A stretch of DNA of 64,000 bases from Globodera rostochiensis (Eukaryota > Nematoda > Chromadorea > Rhabditida > Heteroderidae), in contig JAEVLN010000027.1 of the NCBI GenBank assembly GCA_018350325.1, positions 1-64,000 on the forward strand, given 5' to 3'. Of the stretch, positions 49,589 to 60,342 are shown in pieces. Each line of letters begins with the position of its first letter. Positions within the stretch are counted from its first letter, which is position 1. The notes below the pieces were generated by a model that saw only the letters and a program-made list of their open reading frames with translations, was not told the DNA's origin and ran no database searches. The translations under genes and the position numbers were made by a program.

Positions 49589-51070
49589 TAAGGCTGTCAG
49601 TTTCAAACCGAACCAAAAACCGGCATTTTTTTCGCTTCGGTTATCGGTTTGACAGCCTTATAGCGGTGTTACGACAATTGCGGATCGGCAATTGCGGACG
49701 GGACAATTGCGGACGACAATTGCGGACGAGACAATTGCGGACGACAATTGCGGACGACAAAAATGGAGGGATTTAGCACAAAAAATTTCTTGCATAGAAA
49801 AATGACATGCTTCTGGCGCCGTTTATTAATGCGTACATTAACAGTTAAATGATCAATGCCCCCAATTATCAATGTTGTTACTAGCCAGTCTATATTGCAA
49901 TGCTCTAAGATGGTCTAAATACTGCTGTTCCGTTGGTTCATCTAATGCGTCGAACACGATAACCATTTTCATTGCGTTATCATTATTTCTGTATTTATTC
50001 GCCCGTGGTCGAAGATTGATTCCTACCGTGTTGTCGATTTCGTATTCTCGAAACCGGTCTCGCACTATTCTCTCTTCATTTTTTAAAACATTAATGAGCC
50101 TAAAAATAATAATTTTACTAAATATTTATAATATATTTGCTGCATGCCGAGATAAAGGAGGATGCTCTTTGCTAAATTGTTTTTTCAATGCCAAGTGAAA
50201 GGCTTCCTGTGCATTATTTGTCCGTGCCATATTTTCAATGACCGAATCATGATGATTCCAAGAATTTGGTGAGTATAACGGAGCATGTCCATCTGGGCGA
50301 ATGACATAAACTCTTTGCAAAATGATAAAACTTTTATGCGGATTTATCTATTTTTGCTTTACCTTCCAAAATATTCAAATATTGAAGAATATTTGATTGA
50401 AGCAGAAAATTTCAACTATCAGCACTTATTTTCACTGTTGAAAAATTAAGTGGCCGCAGTTCAGTGGACGAGATTTGCTTTTACAGTATGCAAAAGTGCT
50501 AAATTTGTTTACATTAGAAATTTAGCCAAAGATGCGGAAGATAAAAAAATTGGACGTTCAAAGACAGCGATGCCGATTCTGATGATGTACGCAATGTTGA
50601 ATGAAAGAAGCCTTGAATTATTTTTATGTTGATTTCTGAAACTATTTAGGGCGTTGCACTATCAAGCTTGCATAGAATTAAACCGATAAACATTTCTTAG
50701 TAACAAATATAAAGTTCCGCATTTCGTTAATCAAGCTAATTTAAATCATGAAAATATTTAGGTGATATCCAAGCTTAATTATAACGTTTTTGTCATCCGC
50801 AATTCTCGACCGCAATTTCTCGTCCGTAATTGTCGTCCGCAATTGTCGTCCGCAATTGACCTCGTCCGCAATTGTAGTCCGCAATTGTCGTCCGCAATTG
50901 TCTCGTCCGTAATTGTCGTCCTGCAATTCTCGACCGCAATTGTCTCGTCCGTAATTGTCGTCCGCAATTGTCGTCCGCAATTGACTCGTCCGCAATTGTA
51001 GTCCGCAATTGACTCGTCCGCAATTATCCCGTCCGCAATTGCCGATCCGCAATTGTCGTACCGCCCCTTA
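49589..51070. mobile_element. Foldback MULE with minisatellite arms
   Basis: The element is bounded by an 8-bp duplication TACAGTAA (49,581-49,588 and 51,071-51,078). Near each end the arms are inverted tandem arrays of CAATTGCGGACGA units (49,667-49,760 and 50,804-51,062), starting with the shared ACGACAATTGCGGATCGGC. The left end also carries a 73-bp perfect-ended palindrome (TAAGGCTGTCA to TGACAGCCTTA). The interior holds the remnant of a Mutator-like transposase on the minus strand. Long arms with subrepeats plus a MULE interior recall Drosophila Foldback elements. Confidence 0.85.
49853..50430 (-). pseudogene. MULE transposase, C-terminal remnant
   Basis: Three joinable pieces (about 50,363-50,430; 50,148-50,312; 49,853-50,099) read ...EYFGR, VYVIRPDG, WNHHDSV, ARTNNAQEAFHLALKKQF, HPPL, then INVLKNEERIVRDRF, ending in a stop. 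The order WN - RTNN - E-FH - HPPL - F/INVLK matches the C-terminal third of Mutator-like transposases, including the characteristic RTNN. The catalytic DDE part is absent. The donor after the second piece is GC rather than GT. Non-functional by itself. Confidence 0.7.
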
Positions 51071-51180
51071 TACAGTAACAAATGGGTTCTCGAATTTGAG
51101 GACCGACTTTGGAAATCACCAGTTGCAAGGAGAATGCAAAAAGCCACTCTTTATGGGGCCATTAAAGTTTTTAAAAACAA

Positions 51181-51520
51181 TTAAACTATATATATATAGT
51201 TAAAAATAAGGCTCACATTGTACCACTTGTTGCACTGCTCACTCAATCGTTGGATTAACTGCACTTTGTTAACAATTTGCTGGGAAAGTGCCGTGTTTTC
51301 TGCGTTGCCTTCGCCATTCTGCTCATTCGGCTTTATCGACGGAATTAATTTCCCATTGATCAAATGGATTGCATCGTTTAAATGCTTCTTCGCTTTGTCT
51401 TGGCACATCGCTTTTCAAATTGTCGCGAAACTGCAGATGGCGGTCTCAACACATCGTCAGAATACTTTCCAGGTATTCCATTCCATGAACGTGAAACGTA
51501 AGTTTCAAAATGCGCCCCTG
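51181..51520 (-). pseudogene. Broken reading frame, unknown protein
   Basis: Two overlapping frames look coding: one with WNGIPGKYSDDVLRPPSAVS (about 51,385-51,520), the other from MCQDKAKKHLND to QRLSEQCNKWYN, ending at a GTGAGC donor near 51,216. They would join with a frameshift near 51,395. No family is recognised. It lies about 140 bp from the DEVD exon of the SecA-like gene on the same strand and might belong to it. Confidence 0.3.
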
Positions 51521-51863
51521 AACAAATACAAAATAATACTAAAAGATGAGACCAAGCAGTAATTGAAAAAAGTTAAACAATTGACAATTCGAAAGACAAT
51601 TGACCCTTCGAACCGGAAGCACACCCCCCCCCCCTAAGGGATGCACTCTTTGATTGCGAACCTGCAGGGTATCATCTACGAGCATGCAATCAACCTCGTC
51701 AACAACAATACATTGCGATGGCCTCGAACGTATTTGAACATTCTGAACAATTAACTCTCAATAGACAAAAGAAAATATACATACACTTTTTTTGTTTTCA
51801 TTGATTCAAAAAATGAACATTATGCCAGTCAAAAGTTAAAGAAAATTATCATTTTATCAGTAG

Positions 51864-52724
51864 TAGAGCCCGGCGGGAACGGGATTCCCGCGGGAAAAGT
51901 ACGGGAATCCCGGTCCCGTTCCCGTCTTTTTTGCCCAGCGGGATTTTTTACGGGAACGGGAAAAAGACGGGATTCCCGTCCTGTTCTTTTTGAAAACCCC
52001 GTTCCCGTTCCCGGAAATTTTATTTCAGTCTTTATCCCGTTCCCGTTTATTTTTCTTGGCGAAATGTTTTCAAAAATTTAACAATTTTGGACCAATTTTC
52101 ATCACAAAAATGCTTAAATTCAAATTTTTTTTAACGGCGGCGCCTATCGGCACCGCCGACCCACCCAAAATGTAGTAAAGAATAGGCAAAATGTTAGCCT
52201 CGGGTGGGACTCGAACCCACGTCCTCCACCCAATCCGTGGGCAGCTCTTCCACTACCGTATTTTTAAGATTTTGGTAGCAAATCTCTTATCAAATTGAGC
52301 AAAAAATGCAAAATTTTTTCGGCGGCGCCTATCGGCACCGCCGACCCCCCCCCCCTCCACCTCGGGAAATGAAATTCTCAAAAAATTTGAATTTTGAAAA
52401 ATTCGCAAATCGGAAAAAATTCGAAAATTTTGAGCAATTTTCTTAACAAAAATGTTTTTAAAATTTTCCGACGGTGCCTATCGGCGTTGTCGGACCCTCC
52501 AATTGTATATCAGAAATTTATCGCAAAGTGCCCGCCAAAAAAAATTTCAAATTCTTAGTTTAAAAATTTTCAAAATTTTTCCCGTTCCCGCGGGATTCCC
52601 GTTAAAAATTGAACGGGGTTTCTACGGGAACGGGAAAAACACGGGATTCCCGTTCGGGATTCCCGTCCCGTACTTTTTGAAAACCCCGTTCCCGTTCCCG
52701 GAAATTTTTTTTTACCGGGCTCTA
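51864..52724. mobile_element. hAT-type MITE, 861 bp
   Basis: Termini TAGAGCCCGG and CCGGGCTCTA are flanked by a perfect 8-bp duplication ATCAGTAG (51,856-51,863 and 52,725-52,732). Both subterminal regions are rich in CGGGAACGGGATTCCCG-type palindromes. The interior has three copies of the GC-core dispersed repeat (52,087-52,165; 52,268-52,356; 52,436-52,497) and a tRNA-like relic. Confidence 0.93.
52197..52258 (-). pseudogene. tRNA-derived relic
   Basis: The minus strand reads TAGTGGAAGAGC (A-box-like) and GTGGGTTCGAGTCCCAC (a perfect T-arm), followed by CCGAGGC (3' acceptor strand). The 5' acceptor strand is missing and the anticodon loop lacks the conserved T33, so this is a tRNA pseudogene or SINE head inside the MITE. 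Confidence 0.6.
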
Positions 52725-53064
52725 ATCAGTAGGGCCCGGATCGATATGCACCAAAAATCGCCAAATATGCGCATATATATGCACCAAAAAAAGGCCAAAA
52801 TATGCCCTCAATGCCGAAATATGCACCGAAAAATGGCACTTTTAGTGCATTAATTTTAAAACTTAATTTTTTTCTTATAAGTAGGTTTAAAGCCTTTTCG
52901 CATATTATTTTAGTATTTTTAGAAAGTTGAAAAAGATCGAAAAAATCGCGCTGGTTTTAACTGTCAGGCCAATTCATCGCCGGATAGCCATCTCCGCGCA
53001 GACACTCGAGCGGTGCACCATTTCAGCGCCGCGATTTTTCCCCCGTACCCCCAAATCCGCGCTT

Positions 53065-53955
53065 CCGGTCCGAAGGTCGAAAAGTCCGAAGGTCGAAAAG
53101 AACAAAAATAGTCCGAAGGTCGAAAAGAACAAAAAATGTCCGAAGGTCGAAAAATCCGAAGGTCGAAAAGAACGTAAACTGTCCGAAGGTCGAATAGAAC
53201 AATTATAGTCCGAAGGTCGAAAATCCCAAGGTCGAAAAGTCCGAAGGTCGAATAGAAAATAAAAAACACGTTTTTACCAATAAAGTACGAATTTTTTGCA
53301 TATAAAAGTTAAGATAACGTTACGATTTTCTATAAATGTCAATGGCCGAATCCAGAACGGTCCGAATCCAGACCCATTGTAAATTGGTTGGAATACAGAA
53401 CCACAATCAAATTTTTGGGGACAAAACCACAATCAAATTTTTGGGGTTTTCGGGGGGTGTAGAATCTGAATCTAACCTCCTTTTCAGCCAATTCCTAATC
53501 CCGGACCTGAATTCTAACATTTTCCGAAATCTCAAAATTTTGATCTTAAGATTGTTCAAGGACACCAAATTACAAAAAGGCAAAGCACAAACTTTCTGCG
53601 GATTCTTACTCATTTCGACGAGAGGAACCGATTTTTGTATTTTTATTCGAACCTGAACCATTCAATGGGCGAGCGATGTGCCAAATGTCCGATAGCCGGC
53701 AAATATTGTTAGGTTAATGACGCCCGAAAGTTCGGACCGATTAAAATGCTAAAAATAGTACGCTTTTCTATTAATTCGGCCTTCAAACTTATTCCTTCTG
53801 CTTAAATTTATTTTTTTCGACCTTCACACTATAATTGTTCTATTCGACCTTCGGACAGTTTTTGTTCTTTTCGACCTTCGGAGTTTCGACCTTCGGACAT
53901 TTTTTGTTCTTTTCGACCTTCGGACTGTTTTTGTTCTTTTCGACCTTCGGACCGG
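53065..53955. mobile_element. Second foldback element with minisatellite arms
   Basis: The left arm (53,065-53,255) has tandem TCCGAAGGTCGAAAAG units with AACAAAAA spacers. The right arm (53,815-53,955) is the inverse. Both outer ends read CCGGTCCGAAGGTCGAAAAG. The interior (about 560 bp) has no recognised gene. No target duplication was found directly outside the CCGG ends. Confidence 0.75.
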
Positions 53956-55300
53956 TAGCCCAAATCCGAACTTTTCTCAAAACTTCATTTTGAAATTAGC
54001 CTCATTGTCCCTCAAAGAAATCACAAAATGGCTAAACCCTCAGATTTGGTAGCCCTGGACAAAACCATTTGAAGGAATTATTTTAAATAAGAAGTTATTT
54101 CTTTGCGCTTCATTTTTATAAAATTCTTCAAACTGTCGAATTGACAATTATGTGGAATTGGGGTCCCGATGGGATAAAAATTTAAAATGCATGGCTTCTA
54201 GGGTAAAAATAAGCTAAATCACGAACCCGAGTTCGGATTTTGCGAAATCAAAAACGGAACCCGAATTCGAACATTTTACGAAATTTTGGACACCTGACAA
54301 ATAATTTATGCATGGACCCGAAAAGAAACAGAAACCCAAAGAAAAAAAGAAATATGTTAGAATTCGGGTTCGGGGTTAGACATTCAAAATCCGAGCTCGG
54401 ATTCGTGTTCTACGCATTTTCACCCTGAAAAACATAAATTCAAAATTTTAAACATTTGAAATTTAAAAATTTTTTTTTGGTCGGGACCACAATTCCACAT
54501 GATTGCCGTCAAATTAATCTAAGAATTTATTTCTTTGGGGAAAATGGACAAAGTGTCCAACGGGCAAAAATACAGAGTGTCAATGAATTTACTTACCTTA
54601 GACTTGAATTCTTGAAGCAAAATGTGGCGTTGAAAAGAGGCCGTGTCTCCATACAAAATTTGGATTGATTTTCGCAGTGCAATGGTCCACCGTTAGTCCG
54701 AACATGCCGTAGAAGCTTGAGGTTTTCCGCGTCGCGAGTTGCCAATGCATTCGAGCTGGTCACAATATCAATCTGCGAAAAAGTTGGTTAAAAAAGCCCG
54801 GACTTGAAGACCGATCGAAAATCTCAAAAAAGGTCCGAGATTTTGACAAATCGATCGATTAGCGGTCCGAAATAAGGACGAACTTTAAAAACGCTCTAAA
54901 ACCTGATTCCAAAAACTCTTTTTCGTTGGGGGAGAGGCTGAAAAAAATCAATATTTGAAAAATAAGGACAAATCTTATAATTTGAATAAAATTTTCCAAA
55001 AATTTGACCAAAAGGGTCCCCCCTATGGTTTTTGGCCAACTTTGAGGAGCCATAACTTTCTTCAAAGTGGTTTCCGCCAAGAAATTTTAATCAGCTCGAC
55101 TAGCCGAGTCGATTGGTATATGATTTGTCAAATTTCGAACGATTTTACGTAAACTCAATTCTTACCAAGTGTTCTCCCATCGCTACGGGAAAAGACACTA
55201 TTTGAGCTTTCCCAGCATAATGAACTACATAAGTTCCTCAGCAACTTCATGCAAAAGCGTTTGGAATAAAATTTTGCTCGCATCTTTCAAATTCCATTTA

Positions 55301-56006
55301 CCGTATATACTGTTTTAATTCCACACCCTCTGATAATTCCACACCCTCTAATAATTCCGCACTTTCTGAGAAGGTTGAAAAATAATTCCACACCCTCTAA
55401 TAATTCCACACCCTCTAATAATCCCCCCCCCATTTAAGATTTGAATCCAATTTTATCACCTTTTTCCACTGGGTAAAATTTGACGAGATGTAACGGGAAA
55501 GGAATAAGGATAAAACTATGATGTTCTAAATTTCAAAAAATAATTCATCATCTTCGCCAACACCGCCAAGCTCTATTCTCATCTTCGGATAATCCCGCTT
55601 CTTCCTCATGCTTTCTTAAGGAATTTTTTCGGAAAAAGTTGGATTTTAGGGGTGCATTTTTGAAAATTTGAAATCTCAATCTTTAGGGGGTGCAATTTTT
55701 AAGTTTATTGCATTTTAAGGAATTTTTTCGGAAAAAGTTGGATTTTAGGGGTGCATTTTTGAAAATTTGAAATCTCAATCTTTAGGGGGTGCAATTTTTA
55801 AGTTCATTTTATGGTTTTTTCTCAAAAAAATTTTCGCCAGCTGAAGTATGGAAAAAGTGGAGAATTTTCGTGATAGCTGAACATATCGCCAAACAGTTGA
55901 AAAATAATTCCACACCCTCTGATAATTCCACACCCTCTAATAATTCCGCCCTTTCTGAGGAGGTTGAAAAATAATTCCACATGTGGAATTAAAACAGTAT
56001 ATACGG
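55301..56006. mobile_element. MITE with TA borders, 706 bp
   Basis: Perfect inverted ends CCGTATATACTGTTTTAATT (and the reverse) are flanked by TA on both sides (55,299-55,300; 56,007-56,008), as in Tc1/mariner or pogo-type MITEs. Several AATTCCACACCCTCT motifs repeat near both ends. The middle has two direct copies of about 98 bp (starting near 55,619 and 55,717) with GGAATTTTTTCGGAAAAAG. Confidence 0.85.
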
Positions 56007-56169
56007 TACACTGGAGCGAAGAAATGTAGTAAAATTATCTAATTGAAATATATATATCAATTTCAATTGTTAATTAAATTGATCATATTAATTTAAACAA
56101 AAAAAACTTTGCACTGATTGTATTCATTTCTTATTACAAATGCATAATTCGACCAACTTTCATCGTATA

Positions 56170-56390
56170 CCCTTTGAGCAGGGGTGCTCGTAATTAAGGA
56201 GTTACGGACTACTTAAAATTACGGGGTTTTTGGTGTTACGAGTTACGAATTTTTTTTGATTATTACGAGTTACGAATTTTTTTTGATTATTTTATTACGA
56301 GTTACGGATTACGAGTTACGAATTTTTTTTGATTATTACGAGTTACGATTACGAGTTACGAATTTTTTTTTGCTGTTACGAGCCTGAGGC
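56170..56390 (+). repeat. TTACGAGTTACGAATTTTT tandem repeat
   Basis: About six imperfect units of ATTACGAGTTACGAATTTTT. The block at 56,503-56,595 that follows repeats 37,037-37,130. No gene is seen between 56,010 and 56,700. Confidence 0.75.
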
Positions 56391-56709
56391 AATGCATAAA
56401 ATTCATTGATAAATTATTTGTTTTAAATTATTAAAAATGAGAATCGTCAATTCACCTTTCTTTTTGGTATTATTGTACTAATCGATAAGCGCTTTCGATT
56501 GTCTGAGCGCCGGCGCTCTGGCGTACAACATCGCACGCGAAATCTCGGCAATCCCACCCTTACCCCCCCCCCCCCCGAACATCGCACTTGGCAGGGTGTC
56601 CGGACATTTCGCCCATTGGACATTTCGCCCAGTAACGAAAAAACGGACGTTTCGCCCAACACAATGTCAACCCATTTTGGCCCGATTTATTTTTTGTAGA
56701 TACATACGT

Positions 56710-59204
56710 ATGGACAAAAATTCTGAGCAGACGACGCAACAATCTCGCAACGACGAGTTGGTTCGAAGCGCCTTCAAAATCGCCAGTCACATGAAGGTGG
56801 GGCTGTTTTGATTCGACCGGATTCCGGGACTAAATAAAATCCGAAATTTTAGAGAAAAAATACATAAATTTTTGTTGAAAGAAATGTTAATAAATTCCCA
56901 TTTGAAAAAAATTAAATTTTTGACGGAATTTGCTATGAAAATTGGTCCAAAACTTTTCTATAAAAAATTTGTCTAATTCAGTCTCCTTCCGGTGCCAGTA
57001 CGTCTTCGTCTTGCTTCCGCCCGTCGTCGTCGTCGACCGCCGGGCTCGCATCTCCGATGCATTCCGTTGCCACCGGCGTCTCTTCATTCGGCAAACACAA
57101 ATTTTCTGGAGATTTATGGGCACCGCCATTTACTCCGGTGGGTGCTTTTGTAATTTAAAACCTCTAAATAACAAGATTTATTAAAATCTTCAAAAAATGT
57201 TATTTTGGTGGCGCAAAAGACTTGAGCGTTGTATAAAAAAATGGAAACATTTTTCTAAAAAAAAAATCAAGGGTAGGGGGAGGGGGGGGGGGCATGCAAA
57301 AAATTGGTTCATTGTTTTTTTATGTGCAGAAACAGAACAGCAAAACGTGCAGCATCGTGTCGTCTAGCAGTATCAGCAAAAACCCCGTCTATTCTCAGCG
57401 GTTGGACGATGAAGATGGTCCGTTCATCCGCGTTGTAAACATTTTTTTGCGCATTTTTGTAGCAAAAATAGGGGGGGGGGGGGGGAAATTCAAAGATTTG
57501 ATGGAAACCGAGAAGTGTTTAAGCCTAAACCATGGGAAGCCGCGATTAATGCGAAAGATAAAAATTTGCCTACAAAAAATGCGAAATCAATTTTTATAAG
57601 AGGAAATTTGTACAAAAAAACTTTTTTGAGTTTCTCTCTCAGGCACTGAACCGGATAAAAATTTGAAATTTTTGCGTGCTTCCGAAAAATTTTAAACAAA
57701 AAAAAATAATTCAAATTTAAAAGAATGCATTTTTAATTTGAAGATTGGCAGTCTTTGGAAGACCAGATCCGCGCATTCAGCGACGGCGAGCAGTTCAGCA
57801 CCAACGACGGACAGACGGAGAAGGACAGTGACGTTGTCGGTGAGTAGGCGGCTCGCAAATTTTCGCTAAACTTAATATATTTTGGCCTCGGGGTAGCGTG
57901 GAAATTAAAAATTTGAAGATGCCAACTGAAAGAAAGGCTCCGATGGAAACAAGATTTTTAAATGTCGGCAAGAACCTTAAATTAAATTTTTAACGAGCAG
58001 TTTTTTTAGGGTTTTACAAAAATCAAATTAGTCCACCTTCTCCCCTCCCGTGTCAATTTTTTTTGGCGGATTGAGCCAAACTTCCCCCGTTCCTGGCAGA
58101 TACTAACGTCGTGGAAGGACGTGACTCGGGCAATTGCTCTGATCAGAATCACCAGGACATTGGCACTGCGGTGTCGGGGGAGGTGTTTAATGTTCCGGCG
58201 GTTGGAAAATTTGACGGAATGTCCTTGGCGGAAGAGCTGATGTTGGCGGAGCAACACCAGCTGCAGAACATCGTGGAGGAGCCGGAGTTGACGATGCAGC
58301 ACCAGCTGCAGAACATCGTGGAAGAGCCGGAGTTGGCGGAGCAACACCAGCTGCAGAACAACATGAATGAGCTGCTGGAGTTGGCGGAGCAGCACCAGCA
58401 GCAGAACATCGTGGAGGAGCCGGAGTTGACGGTGCAGCACCAGCTGCAGAACATCGTGGAGGAGCCGGAGTTGACGATGCAGCACCAGCTGCAGAACATC
58501 GTGGAAGAGCCGGAGTTGGCGGAGCAACACCAGCTACAGAACAACATGAATGAGCTGCTGGAGTTGGCGGAGCAGCACCAGCAGCAGAACAACATGGAAG
58601 AGCAGGAGTTGACGGTGCAGCACCAGCTGCAGAACATCGTGGAGGAGCCGGAGTTGACGATGCAGCACCAGCTGCAGAACATCGTGGAAGAGCCGGAGTT
58701 GGCGGAGCAACACCAGCTGCAGAACAACATGAATGAGCTGCTGGAGTTGGCGGAGCAGCACCAGCAGCAGAACAACATGGAAGAGCAGGAGTTGACGGTG
58801 CAGCACCAGCTGCAGAACATCATGGAAGAGCCGGTGTTGGCGGTGCAGCACCAGCAGCAGAACAACATCAAGGACAAGCTGAAATTGGCGGTGCAGCACC
58901 AGCAGCAGAACAACAACAGGTGGGGTTGAAGAGGATGATCAAAATGGTCGATGCCTGATTTGACCAGCTGATCGGAGAATGGGGCTCTCTCTCTCTCTCC
59001 CACTCCAACTCCTTTTTTTATTCGGTTTTATTAAAATCAATTTATTATTTCAGTCGCACCCCCCGCGGCGCTACTCCTCGTCATTTCCTTCTTAAGCTGC
59101 TTATTCTCGTTCTCCTCGGCCTTATTGTGATGGTGATTATTACCCCGGTTGGTGCTGCTGTCCCTCCCATTCATCAAAAAAGAAAGGAAAAAACCCAATT
59201 TTAG
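56710..59204 (+). CDS. Gln-rich tandem-repeat protein with C-terminal membrane segment
   Basis: Six phase-consistent exons: 56,710-56,796; 56,982-57,137; 57,330-57,434; 57,752-57,839; 58,100-58,919; 59,054-59,204. They give about 468 aa. The N-terminal 200 residues are Ser-rich and acidic with no known domain. Exon 5 then encodes about 15 units of a 15-16-aa repeat (EPELAEQHQLQNIVE type) arranged in a four-unit higher-order repeat, predicted helical or coiled coil. The last exon has one strong hydrophobic segment (FLLKLLILVLLGLIVMVII) and a short basic tail. This is a tail-anchored layout, with the repeat domain facing the cytosol. If the exon 5 donor (AACAG|GTGGGG) is not used, the protein stops at 58,929 without the membrane segment. 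No family is recognised. Confidence 0.7.
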
Positions 59205-59225
59205 CGACCGCGTGATCAATCGAAA

Positions 59226-59791
59226 GCGAAACACAGAATTTTGCTGCAACATCAAGTGGAGGAAGTGTCGGGAAACGTTTTGAAACTGGTGAACGCTTTG
59301 CAGGCAAAGGTCGTCGGAGTGGAAGAACTTCGCCAAAATCTGCAGAAATTGGTTGCCAGCAGCCGCATTGAGTGAACAAGTCGAACAGCTGGAAATAAAT
59401 GTTCAACAGCAAGTGGAGAAGCTGTCGGGAGATGAAAAGGTAGAAAATGGAGAACCCGCCGAGATAATATACTCTCATAAATTTGAAATTAAAAAAATGG
59501 GTGTGTTAGCAAAAAAAAAATGTCGTTTTTGTTTAGCAGAAAGATTATTATAAATATTTTAATGTGTTATTTTGTTTTCAGAATATGCTCCAAGCAAATA
59601 TCTTCGTCGACGAATTGGAGGAGGATCAGAAACAGTCAAAGGTCGTCGGAGTGGAACAAAAACATTACCAACATTTGCAGCAATTGGTTGCCACGTTGAG
59701 TGAACGAGTCGAACAGCTGGAATTGGAGCTGAAGGAGACGAACAGAAAGTTCGAGCAGCAAAAATTGGATTCGAAGGATGCGATCAATAAG
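59226..59791 (+). pseudogene. Coiled-coil protein fragment with frameshift
   Basis: Three coding-like blocks share a repeated motif: 59,236-59,370 (KVVGVEELRQNLQKLVAS), 59,366-59,439 (ALSEQVEQLE...KLSGDEK) and 59,582-59,791 (KVVGVEQKHYQHLQQLVATL, SERVEQLELELKETNRKFEQ). The first block must shift frame to reach the second. The last two join at good GT/AG sites. Strong heptad pattern; reminiscent of the coiled-coil exons of the SPRY genes but with no SPRY domain downstream. Confidence 0.45.
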
Positions 59792-60342
59792 GTGGGGGGG
59801 GGGGAAGTTTTTTTGTTGTCGTCTTTTGGAGCAATAATAAAAATTTGAATTTTTTGGGATCGTTTTGTTCAACAAAAAGATTACATTTCTGTATTGGAAT
59901 TAAATCCGAAATTTGTTAGAGAAAATTATCCAAAAATTGCATCGCGGAAGGGCGAAAAAAATCCCCCGTTTAAATCAGCTGAAGGGAGAACTGATGGCGC
60001 TGTTTGGTTCTGGCGCCAAAACTGAAGCAAAACTTTGGACGGAGCGTTGAAGACAAAATTCGGATGCGGAGGAAACCGCCCGGACAATGAAAACGATGTT
60101 TTTTAAAATTTGTTTTTTTTTGAAAGATATGGTCGATGCACTTTTACGTTTTTGTTTTCAATTCGGCATTTCTTTTTGATAAAGGAACCGTCCAAAATAT
60201 TCACGGTCAGGGGGTCATTTCGGCGCCGGCCATTGTTTCGTCGACAAGTTATAGCCAAATTGTCGTTTATTGAGACCAACAACTTTGTTTTTGTCGTTTA
60301 AAAAGAAAACTTGCGTACAGCCGACTACGAAGAAAGTTATGA

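Larger units (their letters stand above)
51662..55236 (-). pseudogene. SecA-like DEAD ATPase gene, interrupted by mobile elements
   Basis: Three separate exons are recognisable. 55,166-55,236 has AQIVSFPVAMGEHL, the helix after the ATP-binding loop. 54,597-54,772 has IDIVTSSNALATRDAENLK, a hallmark SecA motif. 51,662-51,742 has CIVVDEVDCMLVDDTLQ, the SecA-type Walker B (DEVD). The first two join in phase 0. SecA-type DEAD domains are bacterial translocase motors, but SecA-like proteins have also been annotated in some eukaryotes. Between the second and third exons lie a hAT-type MITE (51,864-52,724) and a foldback element (53,065-53,955); another MITE (55,301-56,006) sits just upstream. The residues where GTGEGKS is expected read HYAGKAQ, so the P-loop appears lost. 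Probably a gene ruined by insertions, or a gene with large introns whose other exons I missed. Confidence 0.6.

Noticed and set aside
52197..52258. Functional tRNA gene
   Set aside because: The 5' acceptor strand is missing and the anticodon loop lacks T33.
59054..59204. KASH domain at the end of the Gln-rich protein
   Set aside because: The lumenal tail is only about 20 residues, basic, and does not end in the PPP-type motif expected of KASH proteins.
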